Source: Candidatus Melainabacteria bacterium RIFCSPLOWO2_02_FULL_35_15
GTDB lineage: Bacteria > Cyanobacteriota > Vampirovibrionia > 2-02-FULL-35-15
DNA: 57,097 nt
NCBI GenBank assembly: GCA_001784585.1
Contig: MFRN01000016.1
Span: forward strand, 1-57,097
Direction: 5' to 3'
Shown: positions 33,738 to 42,458 of the stretch, piece after piece
Position numbering within the stretch: the stretch's first letter is position 1
Layout: each line of letters starts with the position of its first letter
Made by a program: the position numbers and the translations under genes
Notes under the pieces: generated by a model
Databases searched by the model: none
What the model was told of the DNA's origin: nothing
The model's input: the letters and a program-made list of their open reading frames with translations, nothing else

Positions 33738-36700
33738 TTATGCTGTCATAAGCTCCGGTTCTTTTTTCTTCTCAAGATTTTGTACACCTAAAATTTGTGT
33801 AAATCCATCTGCTCTTAAAGTTACACCAATTGCCTGATTTGCATTATTCAGCATATGCCTGCGTAAGCTTACGACCACAAACTGTGCATGGCTGGATTGT
33901 TGTTTAACCATCTGTGCAAGACGCTCTGCATTTATGCTGTCCAGAAACATATCGACTTCGTCAAATGCATAAAACGGTGCCGGTGAGTATCTCTGAAGCG
34001 CAAACATAAAGCTAAGGGCAGTAAGGGATTTCTCGCCGCCGGACATAGCTTCTAATCTCTGCATTTTTTTATCACGCGGCCTGGCTCTAATAATTAATCC
34101 ACCGACAAACGGATCATCAGGATTTTCTAATAAGAGTTCTCCGTGCCCAAAAGAAAGTTCATGAAATATTTCCTGAAAATATTTATTTACACCTTCAAAA
34201 GTTTCAAAGAAAGTAATTTTCTTTTGTTCAGTATATGAGCTGATTTTATTGTTAATTGCGTCCTTTTCTTCACTGAGCAGGGTTAATTTTTCTTTAATTT
34301 CTTTCTGACGGTTTGTAACATTGTCATATTCGTCAATTGCTCTCATGTTTACAGGCTCAAGAGCTCTCATTCTTTTTTCAATACTTTCAATTTGTTTTGT
34401 AATTTTATCAAGATCAATAATTTCTGGTGGCTTATATTCTTCGTTTTGTGTCTGCTCCTGGAATTTTGCCCTTAAATCTGTAAGATCCGGCTCCAGCTCC
34501 CTTAGTTTTAATTCATCTGCTGTAACCCTTTCAGCAAGCTGGTCTATTAGCTGCTGTAATTCTCCTTTTTGTTCACCTTTTGTAATCAAACTATTTGAAA
34601 GTTCACTTCTTTTTATGTTCAATTCATTTAAATGTTTCATTTCAGCATGACCGGCTTCTTCAATTTCTTTTACTTTTTCTTCAAGAGTTTTTAATTTTGC
34701 TTCATGCTCAGGAAGTTCATTTGAAATTCTTTCAATTTCTTTCTTTGAATTATTGATTTTTTCCTCATATTGTTCTTTTGCTTTTAAACTAAACTCAGCT
34801 TCTACAGAGTAACTTCTGCTTTCAGTAATTATTTCCTGTAGTTTTGCTTCCAGTTCTTTTGTCTTTGATTCAATATCCTGACTGTTTGTAACAAGTGCTT
34901 CAAGGCTTGAGTCTTTTACATTTGCAGCAACCTGTTGTAATTCTACTTCAAAATTAACAATTTCCTGTTCTTTTTCTTTGACTTTTTCATCAAATTTTTC
35001 CAGCTCAACCGAGCTTGTTTCAATGGTAGCAGCAAGTTCAGTTACTTTTTGTTTGCTGTCTTCTGAAATTTTGGTAAGTTTTTTAATGGTTTCAAGTACA
35101 GATGAACTGTTTGTTTCTTCTTTTGTAATTTCAGTTTTTAAAGAATCAAATTCTTCTTTTGCCTCTTCGATTTGTTTAGAGAGTTCTTTTAAATCACCAT
35201 CAAGCTGGTTTACATAATCCTGAAGGGATTTAATTTCTCTTTGCAGTCTTTGGTGCTCATTTTCACTGCTCTGTCCAAAGTTTATGTTTGATTTAATTTG
35301 AGAGCCACCGGTAATTGCTCCGCTTTTTTCAAGTAAATCTCCGGTTAATGTAACCATTCTGTTTTTGCCAATATTCTTTCTGGCATTGTCCAGATTATCC
35401 ATTATGAGTGTGTCAGTTAAAGCATAGTAAAATGCATCAGTATATTTTTTATCAAATTTAATCAGGTCAAGAGCAAATCCAACTACACCTTTTTGGGCAG
35501 GAGGCAGAAGAGTCGGTGAAGGTTTTAATTTGCTTAGTGGTAAAAATGTTGCCCTGCCGCTATTTGTGCTCCTTAGAAGTTCTATGCACTTACTTGCAGT
35601 TTCATCTGTGTCTACTACGATTGATTTAAGCCGATTTCCGGTAGCTATTTCAATAGCAATTTTGTATTTTTCATCTACATAAACAAGCTGTGCCAGTGTA
35701 CCGTGCACACCTTTAATACCGGCGCTTAAAATAGTTTCTACAGCTGCACCAAGTCCTGTGGTTTCTTTTATTACCTGTTTATGGACCTCAAGTTTATCTA
35801 ATTCTCTTTCCAGCCTGGCAAGTTTTTTCGTTCTTTCGTTTAACTCTTCCTTCGTTTCAATTTCTTCTGCTTTTAGTTTTGATATGTGTCTTTGGAGAGC
35901 GGTGTGTTTTTGCTGAAGCTGGTTTAGTTTTGAGTTCTTAAATTCACTGCTTTGGGTTAGTTCTTTTAGCTCAGCAAGCGATTTTTCAGCTTCAATTTTT
36001 GTATTCATCAGATCATCTTTTAAGTGAATAATCTGCTCTTCAAGCCTTGTTTTTTTAGTCATTAACTCTTCTTTGTCTGATTTTAATTTGTTTATTTTTT
36101 TCTGGATTTCAAGAATCTTTGAGGTGGATAAATTTTGATTCTGTCCTTTTGATTTCAGGCTGTCCTGAAGTTTTTGATATTCCTGATTTAGTTTCCAGAG
36201 TTCATCTTCAATTTTTTCCTGTTCTTTTTTTTGTTTTTCTTTTTTTCTTTCCAGGTCATGGACTTTTTTATCCAGAATTTTTATCTCATTTTCCAGATTT
36301 TCAATATTATCTTTGTGATCTTTTATTTGCTTATTTAAAAAGTCAACTGTAGATTGAGTTCTGCTAATCTCAATTTTTGCAGTTTCTGCCTCTTCGATTA
36401 ATTTCTTCTGGCTTTGTTCTGTAATTTTTTGAACTTCATTTTCAATATCCTGAATAGTCTGTTTATCTTTTTCTATTTCATCGTTTAGCTGTCCAAGTTT
36501 AATAATGGAATCTGTTCTTTTTTGCCTTAAAGTGGTGTTTTCTTCTTTTAAGGAATTGTATTCAGCCTCAAGCTTGTTTATTCTGGCAGCAAGGCAGTGT
36601 TTTTCAAGTTCTCTAAGTTCGTTTTTTAATTTGGCATACTTTAGTGCTTCATTTCTTTCACTTTCCAGCTGTTTTAATCTCTCATCCAGCTCAAGCATTA

Positions 36701-37268
36701 TAATATTTTCTTTTTCAATACCTTCCTGAACTTTTAAGAGCTCAATCTGTGCAAGTTCTATTTTTCTGTCAAAGTCTGCTACACCTGCAAGCTCATCAAT
36801 AATTTTTCTTCTTTCGACTTGTGACATGGAAATAATTGAAGTGACATCACCCTGCATGACCACGTTATAGCCATGCGGGCTTACGTTATAGCTTAGAAGC
36901 CTGTCGTGAATTTCAGTAAGAGTAACTGTTTTACCGTCCATATAATAAGTGCTTGTGTAGCCGTTGTCTTTTACTTTAATTTTTCTTGTAATTTCAATTT
37001 CAGTTTCTATGTCATTGGTAAACCTGATTATTACTTGTGCTTCTTTTTTGCCACTTAAATTATTTATAAGATCGGGCAGTCTTTCAGCACGCATAGTTCT
37101 TGAGGTAGAAAGCCCGAGTGCAAATAAAATGCTGTCAATAATATTTGATTTTCCTGAGCCATTAGGACCTGAAATAGTTGTAAATCCCGGTAAAAGTGGA
37201 ACTGTAGTTTTTTTCCCGAAGGATTTAAAATTATCTATTTCAATTTCCTTTAATCGCAGCTTAGTCAT
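33738..37268 (-). CDS. smc: Chromosome segregation protein SMC
   Basis: This 1176-aa ATPase of the bacterial condensin holds and loops chromosomal DNA. It has Walker A GPNGSGKSN (34-42), two long antiparallel coiled coils (about 170-500 and 680-1000), a hinge (about 510-650) with GVHGTLAQLVYVDEKYKIAIE, and the C-terminal head with the ABC signature AMSGGEKSLTALSFMFAL and Walker B PFYAFDEVDMFLD near residue 1100. Length is standard for bacterial SMC. It heads the operon smc-scpA-scpB, the usual arrangement being scattered in many bacteria, so a full three-gene cluster is worth noting. Confidence 0.97.
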   Translation of the reverse strand: MTKLRLKEIEIDNFKSFGKKTTVPLLPGFTTISGPNGSGKSNIIDSILFALGLSTSRTMRAERLPDLINNLSGKKEAQVIIRFTNDIETEIEITRKIKVKDNGYTSTYYMDGKTVTLTEIHDRLLSYNVSPHGYNVVMQGDVTSIISMSQVERRKIIDELAGVADFDRKIELAQIELLKVQEGIEKENIIMLELDERLKQLESERNEALKYAKLKNELRELEKHCLAARINKLEAEYNSLKEENTTLRQKRTDSIIKLGQLNDEIEKDKQTIQDIENEVQKITEQSQKKLIEEAETAKIEISRTQSTVDFLNKQIKDHKDNIENLENEIKILDKKVHDLERKKEKQKKEQEKIEDELWKLNQEYQKLQDSLKSKGQNQNLSTSKILEIQKKINKLKSDKEELMTKKTRLEEQIIHLKDDLMNTKIEAEKSLAELKELTQSSEFKNSKLNQLQQKHTALQRHISKLKAEEIETKEELNERTKKLARLERELDKLEVHKQVIKETTGLGAAVETILSAGIKGVHGTLAQLVYVDEKYKIAIEIATGNRLKSIVVDTDETASKCIELLRSTNSGRATFLPLSKLKPSPTLLPPAQKGVVGFALDLIKFDKKYTDAFYYALTDTLIMDNLDNARKNIGKNRMVTLTGDLLEKSGAITGGSQIKSNINFGQSSENEHQRLQREIKSLQDYVNQLDGDLKELSKQIEEAKEEFDSLKTEITKEETNSSSVLETIKKLTKISEDSKQKVTELAATIETSSVELEKFDEKVKEKEQEIVNFEVELQQVAANVKDSSLEALVTNSQDIESKTKELEAKLQEIITESRSYSVEAEFSLKAKEQYEEKINNSKKEIERISNELPEHEAKLKTLEEKVKEIEEAGHAEMKHLNELNIKRSELSNSLITKGEQKGELQQLIDQLAERVTADELKLRELEPDLTDLRAKFQEQTQNEEYKPPEIIDLDKITKQIESIEKRMRALEPVNMRAIDEYDNVTNRQKEIKEKLTLLSEEKDAINNKISSYTEQKKITFFETFEGVNKYFQEIFHELSFGHGELLLENPDDPFVGGLIIRARPRDKKMQRLEAMSGGEKSLTALSFMFALQRYSPAPFYAFDEVDMFLDSINAERLAQMVKQQSSHAQFVVVSLRRHMLNNANQAIGVTLRADGFTQILGVQNLEKKKEPELMTA

Positions 37269-37519
37269 TCATTTTTGCTCTCTTTTTTGGCACTCGGAAT
37301 ATTGCTCTTTGCAACATTCCTCGCTTAGGGATCTTATCGACTTTATATAAGACTATAATTTCTAACATATTATCCTTATACAGGCCAGTAAATTTAGGAT
37401 CTATTAATACACAATATGTAAATATGATTCAAGTACTTGTACACTATATATATTGTACAGATATGTTACTACAGGTGTTTGTGAAGATCGTTTATAACCA
37501 ATATTATGTTCCCCGGGAA
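37269..37519. other. Intergenic region between smc and moaE
   Basis: These 251 bp hold the smc promoter region and the moaE 3' end. An imperfect hairpin (GGAATATTGC-TCTTT-GCAACATTCC, 37296-37320) lies just upstream of smc. A short palindromic stretch TGTAC...GTACA is near 37440-37460. No gene is visible. Confidence 0.4.
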
Positions 37520-37969
37520 TTACAAATGTGGACCGGGTTGATACATAGATTCTGTTTTATTGTCACATTCTACCCATTTTACAAACCCATCAAAATAAGT
37601 TTCCCTTTTCCATATTGGAACTTTATGCTTAATTTCATTAATTACAAATTGACATGCTTCAAATGATTCCTTTCTATGGACCGAAGCAATTCCTATCCAC
37701 ACAGCAATTTCACCAATTGGAATTTCTCCAATTCTATGCACCGCTATTAATTTCTTTATATTCCATTTTTTTAGTGCCTGATTTTTAATTTCTTCAAGAA
37801 CTTTCATTGCCATTGGGTAATAACACTCATATTCAAGTTTTATAACTTGTTTTAAGTCATTGTGGTTTCTAACCCGCCCTTCAAAGGTTACTACTGCTCC
37901 ACAGGCAATGTTATAAAGTTCACTATAAAGTTTTTCAACTTGAATTTTATTTTCTGTAATTTCTATCAT
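37520..37969 (-). CDS. moaE: Molybdopterin synthase catalytic subunit
   Basis: MoaE and MoaD convert cPMP to molybdopterin by adding two sulfurs. The 149-aa product has the family landmarks GAVVTFEGRVRNHN (about 24-37), LEYECYYPMAMK, AVHRIGEIPIGEIAVWIGIASVHRKESFEAC and the active-site lysine motif KHKVPIWKRE (about 114-123). Length is typical. It is the last of the minus-strand set radical SAM-hemerythrin-moaD-moaE and lies 15 bp after moaD. Confidence 0.95.
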   Translation of the reverse strand: MIEITENKIQVEKLYSELYNIACGAVVTFEGRVRNHNDLKQVIKLEYECYYPMAMKVLEEIKNQALKKWNIKKLIAVHRIGEIPIGEIAVWIGIASVHRKESFEACQFVINEIKHKVPIWKRETYFDGFVKWVECDNKTESMYQPGPHL

Positions 37970-37984
37970 TTGTTTTTTCTGCTT

Positions 37985-38296
37985 TTATCCACCAGAAACA
38001 AATGGCAAAAATGCAACCTCATCTTTATCTTCAAGTCTTGTATCAAGTGACACATAATTGTGATTCACAGCATACATAATGGCTCTGGCTTTTTCTTCTT
38101 TTATCCCGGCTTCAGAAAATAATTTATCCCTTAATTCCTTAAGTGTGCTTCCTTCAGTAATTTGTAGTTTTAGATCACTGCACTTGAAAGCATCCCGCAG
38201 ACTTGCAAAAAACAGGACATTTACAGATATGTTTTTTACTTTTGTATTTAATGCTTCCGGGATTACAGAATTTGTATTCTTTATTGACAACAACAT
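37985..38296 (-). CDS. moaD: Molybdopterin synthase sulfur-carrier subunit
   Basis: The 103-aa beta-grasp protein ends in Gly-Gly (PFVSGG), the C-terminus that is thiocarboxylated to carry sulfur to MoaE. The middle shows VLFFASLRDAF and AVNHNYVSLDTRLEDKDEVAFLPFVSGG, typical of MoaD. The first 25 residues extend beyond the usual roughly 80-aa length; no internal start codon fits better. It overlaps the hemerythrin gene by 16 bp. No adenylating MoeB is in the window, so it must be encoded elsewhere. Confidence 0.92.
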   Translation of the reverse strand: MLLSIKNTNSVIPEALNTKVKNISVNVLFFASLRDAFKCSDLKLQITEGSTLKELRDKLFSEAGIKEEKARAIMYAVNHNYVSLDTRLEDKDEVAFLPFVSGG

Positions 38297-38754
38297 TTTT
38301 TGTAACTTTCTTCAGGTAATTTGTTCATTTGGTTAAATACTTCTGCTCTTTCTTCATCGGTAATCATACTGTCGATTGTCGGATAAAGTATGTTTTCCTC
38401 TTTTAAATTATGATTTGATAAAACTGATAAAAGTATTTCTTCTTCTTTATCACTGTTTGTGTCTTGGGTCCGAACCTTCTTGTGAAGAAGCTCTAAACAC
38501 TCTCCGATTTGTTTATGTTCAATTCTCATTACCTGGGTGGGTCCAGATTGAGTCATTCCTGTTTTCTTTTCAAATACAGGAAATAAAATCTGCTCTTCCC
38601 ATACTATGTGTCTTTGTAGTCTCATTTTAAAATCTTTAAAAAATTCCTTTGCTTTAGAAAAATCCTGGTGTTTATACTTCCGGAAATTAATGAATAATTC
38701 ATCCAGGCATTTGTGATCATCTCCAAAATATTTTTTTATACTTGTTTCCTGCAT
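38281..38754 (-). CDS. Hemerythrin-like di-iron protein with terminal Cys cluster
   Basis: The 157-aa four-helix protein carries a hemerythrin-type set of metal ligands: DDHKCLDEL (about 12-20), RHIVWEEQILFP (about 48-59), EHKQIGECLELLH (about 79-91) and HNLKEENILYP (about 115-125). Such proteins bind O2, NO or act in repair of iron centres. It ends KKCCCQ, a triple cysteine not usual in the family, which might bind metal or attach it to something. It lies 13 bp after the radical SAM gene and overlaps moaD, so its role may concern protection of oxygen- or NO-sensitive molybdenum or iron-sulfur metabolism (inference). Confidence 0.88.
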   Translation of the reverse strand: MQETSIKKYFGDDHKCLDELFINFRKYKHQDFSKAKEFFKDFKMRLQRHIVWEEQILFPVFEKKTGMTQSGPTQVMRIEHKQIGECLELLHKKVRTQDTNSDKEEEILLSVLSNHNLKEENILYPTIDSMITDEERAEVFNQMNKLPEESYKKCCCQ

Positions 38755-38767
38755 AATATCTCCTTAC

Positions 38768-40813
38768 TTATACTGATTCCAATTTCCTGCTAAATCCAAA
38801 TACATCACGACATAAATGAGGCACCAGCCAGGATAAAAAGAAACATGAAAAATTTATAAAAAGCAGGCCTTCCTGTACTACTATTGAAAGAAGTTTACGT
38901 ATACTTATGTAATGAATTTGCATATCTGAAATTTGCTTCTGGGTAGTCTTCCAGAAATCTGCAAAAGGTTTTCTGGAGTATGTCAGGGATTGCGAAAAAA
39001 CATTATATTTTCTCAGCCACAGTAAAAAATAAGAAGGAATAGTAAGTCTTTTCCACGGAGGATCCATCTTAGGAGCTGATTTCATAATATCTGCAATGGC
39101 ACTACGGTATACTGACTTTAATTCTTTAAGTTTTAGATCGCGCCATTGCTTTGGAGAAGCTTTCCAGTACTTCTGTAATTTTTCAACTACTACTTGTTCA
39201 AGTACACTTCTATGTCTTGTCTGAAGCCATATTTCCTCCATCTCAAGTATAAGTTTCATCCATAATTTTAATTTATGAAAATTTTCTTTTGTCTGTTTTA
39301 TAAAATGTCTTAACGGCGTATCAATTTTATATCCTGAACGGCGTTGTAGTCTGTCTTTTAATCTGATAATTCCTTCTATCATTGGATGTCCATTTTCTAT
39401 AAAGATAGAATTTTTATAAAACAAGCATTTCATAAAAACTTCCCAGTAATTTTTTCTGGAAACACGTTTTAAAATCTTTATCATATTTTCAGGTGAATAA
39501 AATGAAGTCCATGCATCTTTATATGCAGACATCAATTCATCACCTGTCATATTCGGATGCACCATAGTAACATGAAAGGAGTCATATTTATTAAAATCTG
39601 AATCAATCCAGGTATTGCTTTGTTTAAGTTCAGTATGATCTTGTGACCCGGGAAGCGGTGTCATGATAAAAAAGGATGCTTGTTCAGGACCTATTTCAGA
39701 TTTTAAGAATTCTATATCTTCACGAACAGACTTCGGGGTATCAAATGGAAAGCCAACAATATAAGCAATGTGCGTGTCTATATTATATTTTCTGTATTCA
39801 GAGATTAACTCTTTAAATTCTTCCACATGATTGTGCTTTTTCCCTGCTGACTGAAGGTTCTTCGGGTTTAAACTTTCCATTCCAATAAATGCATGCTGAC
39901 AGCCGGCCTGGCTTGCCTTTTCTATAAAATGCGGGATTTTATATGACTGGGTATCAGCCTGAATCATAAATTCAATTGGTATTCTTTCTTCCTGACGAAG
40001 TTTTATCAGTCTGTCAAAAATTGCTTCCCAGTTTTTATTTCTGGAAAAATTATCATCGGTAAAGAAATAAAAAAGTACTTTATGCTTGTAATAGTTTTCT
40101 TTAAGTAAGTCTATAATTTTGTCTACATCACGGAAACGCATCATGCGCCCATGGACATTAATTACCGTACAAAATGAGCAACCAAACGGACAACCGCGAC
40201 CACAATCAAGCGTTGTATAGTTAGAAGAAATAAAACGTTTCAAATACTCTTTATTTACCTGGGGCAACGGAGTAAAGCGAATATCAGGCGGCTCGCAAAG
40301 AAAATTATATATTGGTTTTAACTTATTGTGAAGCCCATCCTCTAAAATACCTTCCCACTTGCCTTCTGCTTCACCGGCAATTACAGTTACACCTAAATCA
40401 ATCAGGTTTTTTATTTCAGGCGGAGGTGTATGACTCATACCCAGTGATCCACTGATATGGAAACCTCCAATTAATACATCTATATTGCTTTTTCTGAATT
40501 CGATTGCCAGATCCGAGGCTCTCACAAATTGATTTGACTGAACGCCCACAAGACACACAATTGATTTAGTGTCTTTTCCGGAACTTCTTTTTATAATTTT
40601 TCTAACATCTACTTTTTGAACAGTCTCATCAATTAATTCAATATGCCAGTTTAATTTTTCACCCAATACCTTACGTTCTTTAACATCTAAAGTTAATCCA
40701 TACATGCAGGTAAGTGTGTTGCTGGGTAATACACCCCGCAAGTGACGTATCACGTAACCATCATCATCATATTTTGACGGCTTGATTAGATAGATTAATA
40801 AATTTTTGATCAT
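38768..40813 (-). CDS. B12-binding-type radical SAM protein
   Basis: The 681-aa protein has a cobalamin-binding-like N-terminal domain (about 60-170, with IVCLVGVQSNQFVRASDLAIEF and VLIGGFHISG). A radical SAM domain with CGRGCPFGCSFC (cluster cysteines 208, 212 and 215) and FYFFTDDNFSRN follows. A long helical C-terminal part of about 250 residues has KQTKENFHKLKLW and no recognised motif. Relatives with similar N-terminal parts act in methylation or lipid and hopanoid modification; the substrate is unknown here. It is the first gene of the moaD/moaE operon and is divergent from mobA (42 bp). A link with molybdenum cofactor use is only suggested by position. Confidence 0.82.
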   Translation of the reverse strand: MIKNLLIYLIKPSKYDDDGYVIRHLRGVLPSNTLTCMYGLTLDVKERKVLGEKLNWHIELIDETVQKVDVRKIIKRSSGKDTKSIVCLVGVQSNQFVRASDLAIEFRKSNIDVLIGGFHISGSLGMSHTPPPEIKNLIDLGVTVIAGEAEGKWEGILEDGLHNKLKPIYNFLCEPPDIRFTPLPQVNKEYLKRFISSNYTTLDCGRGCPFGCSFCTVINVHGRMMRFRDVDKIIDLLKENYYKHKVLFYFFTDDNFSRNKNWEAIFDRLIKLRQEERIPIEFMIQADTQSYKIPHFIEKASQAGCQHAFIGMESLNPKNLQSAGKKHNHVEEFKELISEYRKYNIDTHIAYIVGFPFDTPKSVREDIEFLKSEIGPEQASFFIMTPLPGSQDHTELKQSNTWIDSDFNKYDSFHVTMVHPNMTGDELMSAYKDAWTSFYSPENMIKILKRVSRKNYWEVFMKCLFYKNSIFIENGHPMIEGIIRLKDRLQRRSGYKIDTPLRHFIKQTKENFHKLKLWMKLILEMEEIWLQTRHRSVLEQVVVEKLQKYWKASPKQWRDLKLKELKSVYRSAIADIMKSAPKMDPPWKRLTIPSYFLLWLRKYNVFSQSLTYSRKPFADFWKTTQKQISDMQIHYISIRKLLSIVVQEGLLFINFSCFFLSWLVPHLCRDVFGFSRKLESV

Positions 40814-40855
40814 CCTTTAATATGATACCCCAAGTTGATGTAAAATAAATTAAGT

Positions 40856-41473
40856 ATGCAGTCAAAAGATGTCAATAATTTAAAGTGGCCTCATATAGGC
40901 ACAATACTTGCTGGTGGTCAAAGTAAACGTATGGGAGAACCTAAAGAAGGTGTTTTACTTTGGGACGGTAAACCAATGATAGATCATTTGATTAATACTC
41001 TTTCTAAGATTACAAAAGAAATATTAATTCTTGGTGAACCTAAAGGAGCTGATATTAAATCAAGGAAAGATATTAAATGTATTCCGGATCATAAACCAGA
41101 CAGTGGCCCTTTAGGTGGCATTGAAACACTTTTAAGCAGTAACCTGGATACAGAGTATCTGGTAGTAGCCTGTGATCAGCCTCTTTTAACTGTTGAGCTT
41201 TTACAAAAGCTTGCAAAAAGTACACCATCTTCAAATATACGATTGTTTACATTTGAAAGTTTTAGTGACATAAATCCTTTTCCCGGAATTTATCCTTCTT
41301 CATTACTCCCTCATATAAAGTATTCAATTCAAAAAGGTTTAACAGCAATGCATGAAATGATTCAATCATGCTCCGATGTTACCTGGATACCAATAAATCA
41401 AAGTGAAGCAGCTCTTTTAAAGAATATAAATACTCCGAAAGATCTAAAAGAACTGATACAGGGGAAAAAATGA
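40856..41473 (+). CDS. mobA: Molybdenum cofactor guanylyltransferase
   Basis: The 205-aa product transfers GMP to molybdopterin to form the MGD cofactor used by DMSO-reductase-type enzymes. It has the nucleotidyltransferase signature LAGGQSKRMGEPKE (about 18-31), VVACDQPLLT (about 98-107, with the metal-binding Asp) and the proline-rich NPFPGIYPSSLLP. Length is typical. It overlaps moaA by 4 bp, the first pair of the plus-strand operon. Its presence implies that the cell has MGD-type molybdoenzymes, though none is in the window. Confidence 0.93.
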   Translation: MQSKDVNNLKWPHIGTILAGGQSKRMGEPKEGVLLWDGKPMIDHLINTLSKITKEILILGEPKGADIKSRKDIKCIPDHKPDSGPLGGIETLLSSNLDTEYLVVACDQPLLTVELLQKLAKSTPSSNIRLFTFESFSDINPFPGIYPSSLLPHIKYSIQKGLTAMHEMIQSCSDVTWIPINQSEAALLKNINTPKDLKELIQGKK

Positions 41474-42453
41474 ATAAGCTGGTTGATCGTTTTGGCAGAG
41501 TGCATACCTATTTGCGTATTTCAGTTACTGACAGATGTAATTTACGCTGTGTTTACTGCATGCCTATGGAAGGAGTTAAATGGAAAGACAGAGAAGAAAT
41601 TTTAACTTTTGAAGAAATTCTTAAAGTAGCAAAAATATTTGTAAGTATGGGAATAAGTAAAATCAGAATTACAGGCGGGGAACCTACCATTAGAAAAGAT
41701 ATAGAAAAACTCATAGCAAAGCTGGCAGAACTCCCCGGGCTTAAAACTTTGGCTATGACAACAAACGGAATAACATTAAAAGATCATGCCGCATCCTTAA
41801 AAAAAGCCGGGCTTAGTGCTTTAAATATAAGCCTGGATACACTACAACAAAAACGGTATATGGAAATTGCAAAAAGGGACTACTTAAATAATGTTCTCAT
41901 TGGAATCGGTTCTGCACTTGCTCTTGGGTTCCATCCTTTAAAGTTAAATGTTGTAGTAATTAATGGTGTAAACGATGATGAGATTCTTGATTTTGTTAAC
42001 TTTATAAAAGACAAACCAATAAATATCAGATTCATTGAGTTTATGCCTTTTAAGCACAATAGCTGGGATCACAAAAAGGTTTTATCATACTCCAAAATCA
42101 AAGAAAAAATTCAGGACCATTATGACTTGATCCCTATTAAATGTGAGCCAAACGCTGTTGCAAAAGACTATTGCATAGAAGGTTTTATGGGATCTGTAAG
42201 TTTTATTACCTCAATGTCAGACAGTTTTTGTAGCAGTTGTAATAGAATCAGACTGACAGCCAACGGGTCTATCAAGTCATGTTTATTCAAACTGCCTGAA
42301 GTGAATTTACGTAATGCACTTAGAGCTGACAAAGGTGATGAAGTGATTTCCAATATGATTGAGTATGCATTGTCTCTTAAAGAAGAAGCTCATCCGTCAA
42401 CTGATAAACTTGCTACAATTGAAAACCAAAGCATGATTCAAATAGGTGGATAA
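41470..42453 (+). CDS. moaA: GTP 3',8-cyclase MoaA
   Basis: This radical SAM enzyme makes the first cyclic intermediate from GTP in molybdopterin synthesis. The 327-aa product has the N-terminal cluster motif TDRCNLRCVYC (Cys23, 27 and 30), ITGGEPTIRKD, the second-cluster motif FCSSCNRIRLTANGSIKSCLF (about 255-275) and the C-terminal Gly-Gly end (QIGG), which is needed for activity in MoaA. All key elements are intact. The GGT GGA codons of the Gly-Gly end also make AGGTGG, a Shine-Dalgarno-like sequence for the next gene. Confidence 0.96.
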   Translation: MNKLVDRFGRVHTYLRISVTDRCNLRCVYCMPMEGVKWKDREEILTFEEILKVAKIFVSMGISKIRITGGEPTIRKDIEKLIAKLAELPGLKTLAMTTNGITLKDHAASLKKAGLSALNISLDTLQQKRYMEIAKRDYLNNVLIGIGSALALGFHPLKLNVVVINGVNDDEILDFVNFIKDKPINIRFIEFMPFKHNSWDHKKVLSYSKIKEKIQDHYDLIPIKCEPNAVAKDYCIEGFMGSVSFITSMSDSFCSSCNRIRLTANGSIKSCLFKLPEVNLRNALRADKGDEVISNMIEYALSLKEEAHPSTDKLATIENQSMIQIGG

Positions 42454-42458
42454 AAACG
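42444..42458 (+). promoter_or_regulatory. Ribosome binding site and probable ACG start of moaC/mogA
   Basis: AGGTGG at 42444-42449 lies six bases before ACG at 42456. In frame, ACG is followed by RDIS, aligning with the start MVDVS/MVDIT of MoaC. No ATG, GTG or TTG is found between the upstream in-frame stop (42420) and 42486. Confidence 0.55.

Noticed and set aside
36119-36352. Short plus-strand open frames inside smc
   Set aside because: They are shadows of the coiled-coil coding region with no start signals and no family similarity.
37296-37320. Hairpin upstream of smc as a terminator
   Set aside because: It has a mismatch and no T-run on either strand; it may be a 5' UTR structure at most.
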